In this document: positions 22,992-35,500 of the stretch, piece after piece
Layout: every line of letters starts with the position of its first letter
Position numbering within the stretch: the first letter of the stretch is position 1
Source: Zhengitettix transpicula
Taxonomy: Eukaryota; Arthropoda; Insecta; Orthoptera; Tetrigidae
Direction: 5' to 3'
Length of the DNA: 64,000 nucleotides
Assembly: GCA_037074705.1 (NCBI GenBank)
Contig: CM073591.1
Span: 79,528,532 to 79,592,531, forward strand
Translations under genes and position numbers: made by a program
Notes under the pieces: model-generated
The model's database searches: none
The model's input: only the letters and a program-made list of their open reading frames with translations
What the model was told of the DNA's origin: nothing

Positions 22992-23460
22992 GAAACCATG
23001 TAAAGAACATCAACAACTACAACGCATTCGTAAATTGAACTTATTACTCCGTACACGAATTTTTGAATCGTTCTCAGATTCGTTGAACTGCCTTGCCTAC
23101 AAAATTGCCGAATATGCTATAAATATGAAAAGTTTGTCCAGTTTTCGCCTTTTGGTTCCGTTTTAACTGCCTCTGCTTTCTGTTTTAGTAAAAATCCATG
23201 ACGACATCCCTCCGTACCTAGCGACAGGAGATGAATACCAGGAAGTGATTAGTGTCGTGTGCGTGTTTCCTAAAGATAGTGTATATCATGGTAGTGACGA
23301 GACAAATGTGAACATATATGAATTTTTTTGTGTGTGTGTGTGTGTGTGTAACCTATTAATATTAATTCTGTTCATATGTAATTTATCTACTGTACATTTG
23401 TGACAAATCCTATTTCCTCTTAAGAGGGCTAATGGTGAATAAACCTATCTACATCTATCA
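22992..23460 (+). mobile_element. 5'-truncated LINE, 3' end only (sister of 12985-14280)
   Basis: It starts within the end of ORF2 ('aacatcaacaactacaacgc') and follows the 13.8-14.28 kb copy base for base apart from scattered changes and a deletion of about 30 bases near 23031. The GT microsatellite (about 23329-23350) and the 'agggctaatggtgaataaa' ending are shared; the TCTA tail is short and mutated. Identity by eye is high, so this family moved later than most repeats here. Confidence 0.85.
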
Positions 23461-25279
23461 AGTTAAACATAATCTGTTTACTGTATGAAAAATACTATCA
23501 TTTGTCCGAACACGGTGACGAAATAACAAGAGAGTCACTGTTGTATATGATACGGAAATTTGATATTATTTCGCGCTATTTGGTTTTCCTTTAATTATAT
23601 CCATAATTTAAAAAACTATATTTGAGTATTCAATACAGTTCGCAGTATCCAAAAAATACCCCTTTTCAGCAGCGTGCCATAATTTGTGGGAAAAGTCTAT
23701 TAGAATGGAACATGCGCACTCCTAGTGCCGTATATTACTATTAACACTGTCAGGAATAATTAAGGCCGCTGGACGCGTAAACCCGACTCACCTCATATAT
23801 ATTATTTATGGTGTAAATGTATAGTAAATAATGCGGCACTCGCAGGTGTTGATGAAATTGTGTCAATCAGTAGAAGTGAGGTAAATTATCAACTTAGTTC
23901 AGATTGAGTTTTTATGTTCCAATGGGAATTAAATAGGACAGTGAAAGGACGTAGACGGCTTCTTGTGACGATTATATAATTGTAAATTAAGTGGAGGATG
24001 ATTTGGCGCACACAAAATAGCACCAGATGATTTGACGTTAAATTTTCTTGATTTAATTTTAGGCTTGATTACTTACCTACAAATCTACAAAAGTGTTATC
24101 TGTAGTGAAGTGACATATTTCAATAAAAACAGCGTGTTCGATATAATAGAATATTTAATTAAGTTGTGTTGTAAGATTTATGTTATTGTAATAGTGAGTA
24201 ATCAATTAATCTAGGGCGGCGGTTGTAAAATGTGGTCATAATGATTCTATTGGGACGAACGACTCATCAGAGTCGGACACTTTTATTGGCCTAATTTTAA
24301 AGGGCCCAGAAATATGAGATTTTATGATAGTATGAATTTTCACAAGCCATGGGACAGCACGAGCTGTCTTACGGGATTCCGCTACAAGGGTTTTTCCGGT
24401 AAGGGTCAGCCTGCACAATCATTTTATAATTATAACTATAGTTATATTAATTGAACTTATTCAAAATAGTGGAAGTAAAAATACTAGTTTTGAATAATTT
24501 TTTAAGTCACATGATGCAAGTAGGAGAGAGTTTTCTACTTGGGTGGAACAAATCGGAGGCTTTTTTGGAGTGAACGATTTCGCAGAGGAGCTGACTATCC
24601 TGTATCCTAACGAATCGTGGGTTTGAACTGGTTCCTGAGCGAAGTTATGAACGATTCTGATCAAAGACGCGACCTTTATTTGCGGATTTAGATACTGCTT
24701 GGCGTGAGTTATCCTTAAAAATCAAACCAATTTTACTGTGAAATATTTTCATTTAGCTATTTCATGCACGCTAACATAAAAAAGCTTTTTTTTTCTTAAA
24801 TAGTGAAATTAGGCCACCACACCTTGTAGTGAAAGAGTAACTCATAATTTTATATTAAATTAGTGCCGGAGTAAATATTATTTTTGAAATTATTGATGCC
24901 CAACCAGAGTTTATTTACAAATTTGGGTACAAATAATTTGTGTGTGTAAATTTAAGTAATTTGAAAAATGTTGTATTTGTTATTAAGAGTTTTACAACTA
25001 CGAAATTTACGAAGACCTGTTTGAGACTGCATTACGTCGTTGAAATCTGATGATATGCGTGTCAGAGATATAAACTTGTATGTAATACGAGTATTTAATT
25101 GAAATAGTTATTAAGTAGAAGTTGTGAAATATCATTACAGTTTCTAGATGCATTTATTCGGTTACCTCAAGTGTTCTTAGTTTTTAATAAATAAATATTA
25201 TCGTAAACTATTTACTTCTGATGAAGAATCTAGAATAAATATGTACATATGAATCATTGAGTGATTAACGCGCGAGACG
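23461..25279. other. AT-rich non-coding DNA
   Basis: No gene recognised. Minus-strand frames at 24236-24418 and 24461-24664 have no family motif. Confidence 0.5.
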
Positions 25280-25480
25280 AATTTTTTTTTGATTAAAGGT
25301 ATATAATGGTCGCGTTAACAACTTGGTCATTGGCCACCCATAAATAAATTACAAATAGTGCTTATTTACATAAGAATGCTACGATTTACATTGATTTCAA
25401 TAATATACATACAATTGAACAGTTTGAAAGAATAATTATACATTTCAAATGTGGGTTTCTTACATTTACATTTTACAATT
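25280..25480 (-). mobile_element. LINE 3' UTR fragment (sister of 10245-10690)
   Basis: On the plus strand 'gattaaaggtatataatgg', 'tcgcgttaacaacttgg', 'tcattggccaccc' and 'aattacaaatagtgctt' match the 10.25-10.37 kb sequence in order, up to a shared 'tgggtttct' block near 25452. No coding part remains. Confidence 0.7.
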
Positions 25481-27263
25481 CGCATTTGTTAATCCTATAT
25501 AATAATAATTGTATAATTCGTTATATTATTTATATATTAATATATAATTAATATTATATGTTAATATTATAAAATTATTAACAACAAAAATAGAAATTCA
25601 CAAATTTCTATAGCTGAGAAGATATTCTGCCCCTGAATTCATAGGACATAGGCAATATACAATTTAACTTAGAAAATCTTAGAAGCATATGTGACTTAAA
25701 AAAATTACCCTAAGATAATACTCGTACGGAAATCGATTAAAACATCTTGACGCTTCTATTATTTGCAAAATATTTTCTATTATTAAACTACGATGACCTG
25801 AGCTTTAAAATTATCCGAGATTGTGACCAGACGAGTTGAACATATACAAAAATAAAAGTAAATATGGTGTAAAGTCAACTTCACTATAAACGAGCACAAT
25901 CCATCATGGTGTAATAAAAAATTAGAAGACATTGCTGGATTTAAAATTCATCCATAAAGTCTAAAACATGTATTATAATTCAGGTGTTTAGAAAGTTATT
26001 ATTTAGAAAATTATTATTAGTTCATTTAATAACAAAATATATTTTTATATGTATTGGTGATGTCACGAATAACATTCACATTTTGTTATAAATAAACAAC
26101 GATTAAATGTTATAGAAAATTGACAACATCTGATTTAAAATTACTAATTAACGAAAACAACCAATTTCAAAATATATACTGCTCTATTTCTTTCATCGTC
26201 AAATTTATTTATTTACCAAGCCTTATTGCTATATAATAAAGATTTGTGTTTGTTCGTTTATAGATGGATAAATTTTATAAATTCCATTAGTTCTCGGTGA
26301 ATAAATAGGATACGACATAAATGAAATTACAAATAATTACTAGGAAATGTGGTTCGTTAACCTAACCAAATTTTTTGTACAATGTAACTAAGAGCACAGT
26401 GTAATCATTTCAAATTAATTAATAGCCTTATACACATAAATTAAATACCAATGGAACACAGAAAGCGGACTTGAAATTACTAAGAGTATAATTCAATATT
26501 ATTTTAAGAATAATAAGACAATAGGTGAACAAAATAAATTTGAAGCAATACACAAAAAATGAAACAATGTATTGAGTAACAAAAAGAACGACACACTAAA
26601 CAACGCAGAAAATTATGGAATCTGAAATTCGATGTATGGAGTACTAAGTGTCAAATTATCATTTAAGAAAGAATGTTTTTTTTAATTCTTATAAAATTTT
26701 GGCGTACGAAAAATTGGAACAAAGTTATATATAAAAGATTAATTTATAAATTTGAGACTGATAGTTCAAAATATGAATACATGTAATCAAATTTCAGTCA
26801 TAATAAATAAAGATAGAAGAGAATGCATCAGAAAGATAATCTTATAGATGCAGCCAAGATAAGTGTTAAATAAAAAAAAGAAATTAAAAGGGAATAATAA
26901 GTAAATGTTTAAGCAAAGAGTGTTCATTGTAGACAAATATTATTGCTGAATGTTAGCTATGGCGTTAATAACCATCCTCAATTCATTCCAACTGAAGGAC
27001 GGGTAATAGGAATAATAAAAAAAATTCTGTAACTTTCAATGTCCTTTACAAATATTTTACGAACAAATGTGTAAATTTTGAAATTTATAACATTTGGTTT
27101 TATAATATTTTTTTGTATGCTTTTCATTGATTTGAGGGGGAAAGTCTGTAAACTTTCTTTTGCGGAATAAAAGAACAGGACGCGTTAAATCTCAGGAACT
27201 CCCTACACGTCTCCAGCGAGTTCTTTGCCTGTAAAACAGGACAGTCTGTCTGGAACCGAGCGG
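25481..27263. other. Very AT-rich non-coding DNA
   Basis: No gene or repeat family recognised. Confidence 0.5.
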
Positions 27264-27345
27264 ACTAAATCAAATCAAGGCTCTTTATTTATATAAGAAG
27301 GGGCATACAGAGCAGACGGTTTAGGAGCACGGAATGGGAAATGAT
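27264..27345 (-). mobile_element. Possible LINE 3' end with TTGAT repeat tail
   Basis: On the minus strand 'aaataaagagccttgatttg' continues into GATTTAG, that is, an AATAAA signal followed by a short TTGAT-type repeat, a common ending of insect LINEs. No coding part was recognised. A similar TTTGATTTGATTTAG occurs near the end of the SINE at 17838-18025. Confidence 0.35.
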
Positions 27346-28108
27346 TGAAAATCTTCAGGCAGAGAACACGAAATCTTTAAACATACGGAAAGGGCTTGTG
27401 TGCGTTTCTTTATAAAATATAGAGATTATACTAAAATCTAATAGTGTAAAAGGGTAATAATAATTGGTAAACAATATTTACAGATAACAGACCCATTAGT
27501 GCTATTATTTCTTTATAGAAATATGAAAACACTTCTTTTTTTCAAGAACGAACTATTGTAACCTTACATCTGTAATGAAGTTAGTGTCTCTGTTTGAAAT
27601 GTAAACATAACAGCCCATCTCAGAAAATATTGTCAAATTATCATAATTTAAGGAACATTTTACTCTAAGTCGTGTTATAAATTTAATAGCACAAAGAAAA
27701 CTTAATCTTAATTTAATCTGTATGTACCGTTTTATATGTATTCATTGACGAATCCTTTTGGAGGACTGTAGGAGAAAGAAAATGAACCTAAGTAGGTTTC
27801 AATTAAATTGAGCACTAAACACAAATCGCATATATTAATGACTACTTGAAAATATCTTTATTTGCGTTATTATTAGAATGTATATCCATATGTAAATTGA
27901 AATAAAAAGGTTCACATGTGGGATTTGGAAACTAGTTTTAAAAAGACTGGAATTTTTTTAAAAAAAATGGCATACTGGAGACAAAAGTGTCACTAAAACG
28001 AGTAATAAGAAACCTTTAAAAGATTTGATTAATGAAGGACGACCGCAACTCTAACATGAATATGAGATAAAATATTCTCCTAGTAAAAATTGTGACATAG
28101 GATTGTTG

Positions 28109-28115
<7 letters not shown>
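27346..28115. other. AT-rich non-coding DNA
   Basis: No gene recognised. Confidence 0.5.

Positions 28116-28154
<39 letters not shown>
28116..28154. repeat. (TA)n microsatellite, left flank of solo LTR
   Basis: A clean TA run ending exactly where the LTR starts. Confidence 0.95.
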
Positions 28155-28157
<3 letters not shown>

Positions 28158-29116
28158 GGTAATTAAAAGGAAATCATTAATTAATAAACAAAAATTTGAA
28201 CTCGCATTGTTAACGGCAGAAATCACACTAGTTAAACACAAGAATGTGGCAATAATGCCACATGTTTGGGGTATTGTAGGTTGTCTCGCTAGACTGAGTG
28301 TGCTCCAGTCGTCGTGGAAGTTTATCTGTGAACAGACTAGAAGTAAAATATCCAGAAAGAATCCTGATGCTTATAGTACACTAGCTAAAACAATTAGAAC
28401 AGTTCATTTTTACAAGTTGCAGCCTGCGACATGAATACATAAATATTCAACGCTAAACATTTAGAGCGCCGAGTCTAAACTATTATATTCGTGATTTGTC
28501 TTCAATTGTGGGAGCCAGGCAACTGCATCCAGTAGCTAATAAAATTCGGAACGAGAGAATAACATTTCCTAAACGAACAGTGAGCCAATTTGTCAAACTA
28601 AAAGTGGTATTAGAATAAGTTTTAAAAATAGCCTGTATATAAAGCGTGTGTGTGTGTGTGTGTGTACGAACGAGCCAAATTTCCTCGAGTACCAGAGACC
28701 GTAAGTTAAAATTTCACTCAATTCATATTTATTTACCCATAAGTAATGGTAATTATCGTCAAATTTCAGATTTCGTATTTTGTCAGAATTGAAAGTCATA
28801 TTTTATATATATTTTTTTCTATGGATGATAACTTAATTTCTTTAATTAAAGGCCCAGGAAACGACCCTGAGAAAGAGTAAAAATTTTATTGGCAAATATT
28901 GATTAATAATGTAAATTGAAGTTAATTTCTTAATAACTGTTGTAAATTCAGTTGATAATTTATGTAAAGTTAATTGTCTGTTCGTTAATAAATTAATTTG
29001 TTTTGTGTATTTTAAAATCATGATTTATATTATAACGTCCTACCATTTTAATAATTTAATTCCAAAAAATTGACGCATTAACGTTGCTATTTAACTTTCA
29101 TTAATTGGTGATCACC

Positions 29117-29119
<3 letters not shown>
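28155..29119 (+). mobile_element. Solo LTR of a Gypsy-type element inserted in (TA)n
   Basis: The stretch begins TGTGGTAATTAAAAGGAAAT and ends GGTGATCACCACA, giving the TG...CA ends and short inverted termini of an LTR. Both sides are TA microsatellite, consistent with a TATA-type target-site duplication. The start is shared almost exactly with the LTR at 51876 and the end is similar to its end. No internal coding region follows, so it is a solo LTR left by recombination. The 92-codon frame at 28156-28434 lies inside the LTR and is not considered a gene. A GT microsatellite (28647-28666) lies within it. Confidence 0.65.

Positions 29120-29156
<37 letters not shown>
29120..29156. repeat. (TA)n microsatellite, right flank of solo LTR
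   Basis: A clean TA run that begins at the LTR end and runs into the SINE. Confidence 0.95.
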
Positions 29157-29160
<4 letters not shown>

Positions 29161-29330
29161 CAGTCGCAGCTACATCTCAGGATTATTAGCGACGTATGGG
29201 AACTCATTTTGCCTTGTCGGGGAACTGATTTGATGAGAGTTTCTGTCACGCATACAAACATCCATGCCCTAACCGGGATTCGAACCCGAACTGTTGAATG
29301 TTACATGCTCAAGATTTAATAAAATTGGAA
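29157..29330 (-). mobile_element. tRNA-derived SINE
   Basis: On the minus strand a perfect B box (GGTTCGAATCC, about 29274-29284) is followed by 'cggttagggcatggatg', 'cagttccccgac' and 'gtcgctaataatcctgag', ending 'agctgcgactgtaaa' at the TA tract. The body order matches the plus-strand copy at 17838. The A box region is not clear. Confidence 0.75.
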
Positions 29331-30440
29331 GTTACTTGTTTTGAGACATCAATTAATCAGCGCTGATCACTACAACCACATACATTCTTTTCTACATGAA
29401 CAATGGTGAAGGATGCAATTTTTTTTTATTTATTCACAGAAAAATAATTCTGACGTTGTGACCAATTGAACTTTGCATTTTTCCGGTTGAATTACGCTAG
29501 AGAAATTTGTAATTTAAGACTCGAGGAGAAATTATTTCATTTGAAAAGGAGATTTTGGGCAATTTGCTTGCGACTCTACAATGCCCTTGGAGAGGGTCCA
29601 GAATTGGGGCCGCCGTAGCCAATCAGACTCTAACAAACTGGCCAAGGAGGAGAATTGCGTCGAGTTGCCAATAATAAAATATTACCGTAGACCTTCCTGT
29701 GTTTAAAGTAACCTTATTGATCTGTGGACGTACGGATAATCTCCACTACTACATCAAATACTGAAATATTACTTATATGACATTGACAAAGATTATTAAT
29801 GATTATGCAAAAGCATAATACAAAATTTATCACCACAGTCTAATTTGAAACAAAAATAGCAATAATGATGGCAATTAAATTGTAGTCGACGTTATGCAGT
29901 TCAATATTTCCCAGTCTAATTACAGCAGGACAGATCGTTCACGTGAAGACATTGATTTATTTTTTAAACTGTAACATTTGTCCGATGATTTATAACGGGC
30001 CATAAAAAGTGACAAGACAAAAATTGTTATAATCTTACACGGTAGATGAGTAAAATCTCCATATGTCGACAATCACCGTGAATCACTGACAGAAGGTTGA
30101 CTAAAACCATAAAAGTAAGAGTAACCACGTCTTATATAATATAATCATATTATATAATTAATTTTGAATTTGTTTACCGTCTTCTTGTATCGGTCAATGT
30201 GTAGTGTTATTTACGTCATTTAGTGATCCTTGTAAAGTAGAGATCATATTACAAATAATACTTTTATCCTTCCTTTACATGTAAGCTTTCTTACTTCAGT
30301 AGTGCTTCTTCTTTGTAATGTGCTGTAATCCTAACATATTCTCCCTTATTTAGGTATATAGTATTTTTTATAATAGTGAAAATATTTTCGCTAATGTATT
30401 TTATTACAAAGATAGAAGGGTTTCGCGGTGTATTTGTTGA
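29331..30440. other. Non-coding DNA
   Basis: No gene recognised; a short GC-richer patch at 29570-29660 has no further support. Confidence 0.5.
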
Positions 30441-30487
30441 AGAAAAAGTTCTCGGGTTTCCACCCGGGTAAAACAGCGATTGTAATG

Positions 30488-30530
30488 CGACGTTTCGACG
30501 ACCCTATGCACTGCCATCATCTTCTAGGAT
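30488..30530 (-). ncRNA. Degenerate hammerhead-like motif
   Basis: On the minus strand the sequence has CTAGAAGA (one base off the CUGANGA core), GATGA able to pair with TCGTC (four pairs plus one G-T), then GAAAC. The core is broken, so it would be an inactive relic at best. Confidence 0.25.
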
Positions 30531-31499
30531 ATGTGACGATTTATTTTATTACATTATTATTTTCTAATATGTACTCTTGTAGTTCTGTTTATAACTATTG
30601 ATGTATAGCCCTAGGTATCTATTGTCTTTATATATCTTTATCTATTCACTTTTGTAATTAACATCAATTTTACTTGTCAAATTTCATAATTAGAAGACTA
30701 ATGGCACTAATAAACCTAATATAACCTGCTGAAATTATCTGCAAGAAAATAAAAAATGAATCAAGCAAACCTTATTGAGTAACAAGAAATCGGATATCCT
30801 TATGGGTAATGGTAAGTATTTATCAAAATTAGCAGGTGTCCAAAGGAACAGTGTTCGTTAGATCGCGGTTCCATGAAGGGTTGAAAGGTTGAAAAACTTT
30901 ACGTTGTATCTACATAACCCTAAGATGTCTTAGCTTCTAAATAAACTATATCGAAGTTAATTGAAGTTACCATGCGGTTTAATATAGATAAGAGTGTCAA
31001 AGGTAAGCAAACGGATAAAATATTTTCATGCTCTCCATTCACCGGTGTCAGTATTTCTCTTTTCCGTTGCGAACTGACGAATGATTTTATTTTTGCTGAA
31101 ATAATCAAAAAGCACAGTGCCAAAATTCGTAGTATCAAAGTTGACTTTCTTCTTGGAAGACTATGTAATAGGTGTTAGACATTCAAGGGAACGATTATTT
31201 AAATATTTATACCTATTTTGATTAAACGTACGAATGTTGGTGCATTATGTACACATTTATTACTTTTTGTCCGATTTTGAGAACACCTCGGTGAAGAAAA
31301 TGGTCAGCCGAGGTCAACAGTTTGAAATTTCAAAGAGGAGCGCGTGTTTCAAAAGAAAAAAACTCAGTCTTTAGTCAGTTGTTGGAAGGGGTCAGGTGTT
31401 CCTGATGAGTATGTCGTCAAATTCCAAACTGGGAAAATTATACAGTTCAGGTTTGTATTAATTCATAACAGAAGAGTTACAGCTGGTTACAGCGTTTAG
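30531..31499. other. AT-rich non-coding DNA
   Basis: No gene recognised; opposite-strand frames at 30920-31178 overlap each other and carry no motif. Confidence 0.5.
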
Positions 31500-32540
31500 A
31501 AGCTCTAAATCTGATGAAGTCTTACAGGTTTCAAAAAGTTTTCCATGGTGGTGGTGTGTCTAAACTCCTTAACAGTCAATCATGGTGTACCTCAGGGGTA
31601 GATATTGGCCCCTATTCATTTAATTATTTACATAAATGAATGGCCCAAACATAAAACATACCTCTTTGAAGACTATCTTATTGTCTACTGTCTTCGCCAC
31701 AATTCCATCAAATATTTCAGTTAAAATCCAAGACTGGTGTATAGAAAATTTATTGTATCTAAACACGGAAAAAATCCAAAATTTGGAGTAGTCGAAAAAT
31801 TGATCACGGCTCAGTCGACTTTCTGGGTTTTACAAAAGACGCAAATTGAAACTGGCATCAGCATATCCAAAATATTGGGTCAAAGATACGTAGAGGTATT
31901 TTTGTTTTGAGACGTCTAAAAGTGTGTGTCAGTGCCAAAGTCTTAAGAGTTGTTTACTTTACTTAAGTCCACTGACATACGTCCTACGGATCTCCAATTA
32001 CCAAACTTCTTCAAAAATACTGTTTGGATTATAAAAAAGGCTTTCAGGTTAATTTGTGATCTCTTACTTGAACCACTGGAGGACACACTTCGTTAAATTT
32101 GGTATCATGACGGTAACTGCCTTGTTTCTCATACAGTGCTCACTATATATTAAGGAGAGTTATGATCGATTAGGTGATTCTCAAGAACACCTTACTCGGG
32201 ACAGAGGTAATGTAGGCTACTTAGGTGTAATTATGCTAAGACACAGAAAACCTTTTTCTTACCTGTCAATCAAAATCTTTAATGCTCTACCTCGTAACAT
32301 ACAAGACGGAAGTTAAGAATATTCTCAGAAACAACCTATATATTCTATTGCTGATTACTGAGTTATCTGCAATTTGGTAACTAATTATTTTACTTTACTA
32401 TTTCGTATGTGTTTAAATACACGGTAAAGTTTTTAATGTAATTTCCTTTTGTTTTATTACTTTACTAGTTATAGTTTTTACTGACGCTTGCAATGTATTT
32501 GATGTCCTCAAGTACTTCTGTAATAAAAAATTTATAATTA
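31500..32540 (+). pseudogene. Decayed LINE reverse transcriptase and C-terminus
   Basis: Pieces in different frames follow the order of a Jockey-type ORF2. First is 'VNHGVPQG' then a stop, 'ILAPIHLIIYINEWP' near 31575-31640, and a destroyed YADD region reading 'YLFEDYLIVYC'. Next come 'QDWCIENLLYLNTEKIQ' and 'FVLRRLKVCVSAKVLRVVYF' (31890-31960). The end is 'GIMTVTALFLIQCSLYIKE' and 'KIFNALPRNIQD' in the 86-codon frame 32056-32316. Several stops and frameshifts and a lost catalytic motif make this the oldest LINE in the window. It is a different family from the 12985 copy. Confidence 0.8.
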
Positions 32541-35500
32541 GAATGATGATATTTTGTTGGTCTTGATTATGTATACAGCCAACTTTACCCTGCTATTAAC
32601 AACTCAAGAGCATGTAGATTTTTTATACGTTTACCAAAACAGTAACATATCAAAATGACACCCAACATCTTATTTTGTAATTATAAGTTAAAAATTAAAT
32701 ATTAATATTTTTATTATTATAGAACCACGTGCAGTTTTTGCTATCTCCACTAAATAAAGAATATAAAATTTGAGTTCAACTGTGAGACTTGTTAAGCAAT
32801 AAAGAGTAGGCGTTACAATTATAGTTCCATTTGGAAAAGGAATACAGTAATTATATTTTAAGATCATCATTTAATTCTTGTAAATGACTGTATTTCTTTG
32901 GAGAGAATGAGAGTAAGATGGCATTGGGTGAAGCCGAGTCGAACAAATGGCCGTGGTGACCACTACCTCTGCCTTATCTCATCAAAAAACCACCAATTTG
33001 GCTCTGGCGTGGGAATGCAAGGCGACATTAAAACCTGACTGTAATCTTCGCGGCCATGTTTGAATTACTATTGGATTCCCCACTTTGCGTTTGATATATT
33101 GAAGGAACATCCCCACGCAGAGAAGCTCTGAAAAATCGAGAGTCGCTCTCCGACGCGTGACCAACGTCCTTCAATCTTCTTCGTGTTTATTAAATTTATC
33201 TTACTTTTTACTTCAAGTGTTGTGTTCTGACACATCTTTACAGTCCCTGAGCTTGAGTGCCAAAGTATTCACGAACCCGAATACATTCCAATTTTCTATC
33301 CCTAATTGTCCCATTTCGCCTCAACTTGCGAGAAGTCTGTCGCGTTTGATGTAATTAGACAAAGTTTTTCCGTTTTCCAAAAACTATTCCCCATATCATT
33401 AGGAGAACTATAACAATATTCTAAAAGTCCAAATCACAAGAAACAAATTCTGTGACCTTCCTAATATTGCAAATTACTATTCATTATGCAGTTTATTGTA
33501 CGTGGTTGGTTGAAATAAATAATATCTGCCATATTGGATGAGTCATTAAACGATATTAGTTTTCTTTTTGTATCGTGTAAGGACTAATGCGGTTTTGATG
33601 GACTTAACCTGCGATCTGAATGATCAATTATAGACTGCCTCCAACGGTTCTTTTGAAGCTCGTCGTGTACGGATTTTTTGTTCGGCGTCGTCAAAAGCTG
33701 CTGGAAAGACCCTTTTTTTTGTCGTATGTCGGGTCTGAAATGTCATCTAGCTCGATGAGTGTTGGCATAGGCACACTGTGTGGAACACCGAATTGAATAA
33801 TAAAACAGAGTGTTTACTTTTGTTAAAATTGCATTCGAGGAGGGACTCAATAAAAGCGAGCATGGTACACAGACTTGGAAATTGTGTTCCACGACCCAAT
33901 CGGGGGCTCTACTCTCTGCAGAATACGTTTTTGTTTGAAGAAGCTCAAAAGACAGACCTGTAGTAATATATCGAGTTCTGAAGCAAATACAGTCCTCCGA
34001 AGCAGAAAGCATTTTACTAAAGCTTTGAACGCCGTGATTGCCTGTGAGGTATTTGCAATATCCTTTTTTTCCTCTAAAAAGAGAATTATGATTTGCAAAG
34101 TAAGAAGATCATAGATTTTTGATCATAATAGTAAAATATAAAATTATTGAAATTTATTTTTCTGGATTTGAGCCGACACGTAATTGACGATTACCTCCGT
34201 TTAATGTATTGCTTTGTCGGAATGTCTGACCATGAAGACTTTTACTCTCCTGAATGATTTAGTTGGTAATAGCAGGTGACGTCTTTATAAAAATACCCTA
34301 AATTTATTTTCAAAAAATCATGCATTGTGATTAAGGGGTGTCATTTTTATTTATTCTTATTTACGTTGAGATGTCAGTTTACAATCGCAAACAAAGTCTC
34401 CATTAATTGTCGAATCTTTTCTCGTATATTATTTATTTATATACATCTAATATATACATATTGTTTTTTAATTTGAAACAACTAAATATCTCGAAAAATA
34501 AGCATGGTACGAAACAAAAAGTCACAGACGAAACGTAAATATTTCCCATTTGGAAAAATTATTGCACAAAACTACTATTACGTTTATTCGATACATTATA
34601 AATGGTACTAAACTGAAAATATTAGTGTTTGTTAATGTGATTCTTCAGAATCAATGTTACTTCCACCCAATAATTTATTTTCATCAAGATGGGTCCGTCA
34701 ATAATGTAAATATAATAAGGTAGTATCCGTTAATGTGCATTCTGTCTCTTATAATTTATTTTCGTGAGAGAAAATCGTGTAAAACGTCGTATATGTAATA
34801 TGTTTCTTGATAGTGTTTCTTGAAATGCCGTCGTTACATATAAGCTATGACATTAGTGATTTAAACACCATTAAAATTTATACTGATGAAATGAAAGTAG
34901 ATAAATATAATCAGTTAAATAAACATCCATAGTGAAGGTATTTGATTAAATCGATCAAGTTGAATTATATAATATTGGTGTAATGTATTACAGATCACTT
35001 TGGTGTAATGTTGTTTTAATTTCTTAAAGAAAATACGAATGTAGTGCACCTAAAAGAGATCACTTTAAACACAAGTTATATATTTTATTGTATCTGGACT
35101 ATATAAAATGATTAATAACATGGTCTAGCTTTGAAAGCCACTGGACTCAGACAACGCAGTTGGCGGTTAATAAAGTTGATTTAAAAAATTGTAGAGGAGT
35201 CGGGTAATTCATAAGAATATTTTATAAGGTACGTTGTCGGAAAAAAATGAAATTTATCGGACTTTTGTTCACATTTCAATCAAAAAGTACACGAATATTA
35301 ATTAATATAAGTGACACAATCAACTGGAAAATCTGTGAATGAAGGACACTTTGCAGTATATAAATGGTCTTGACTTTCCCAAGTATGGTTAAGTAATAAT
35401 CAATACTGAAGGAATACACACATTAGAAAACTTGAATATCGCGTACTATATTTTATATTGAATAAACCGGAGTAATAGAGTGAGATGACGTCATCAGACG

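Noticed and set aside
28156..28434. 92-codon frame as a gene
   Set aside because: Lies within the solo LTR and shows no domain.
31510..31545. 'atctgatgaagtcttacagg' as a hammerhead core
   Set aside because: It lies inside the decayed LINE ORF, no GAAAC box follows at a suitable distance and no stem forms.
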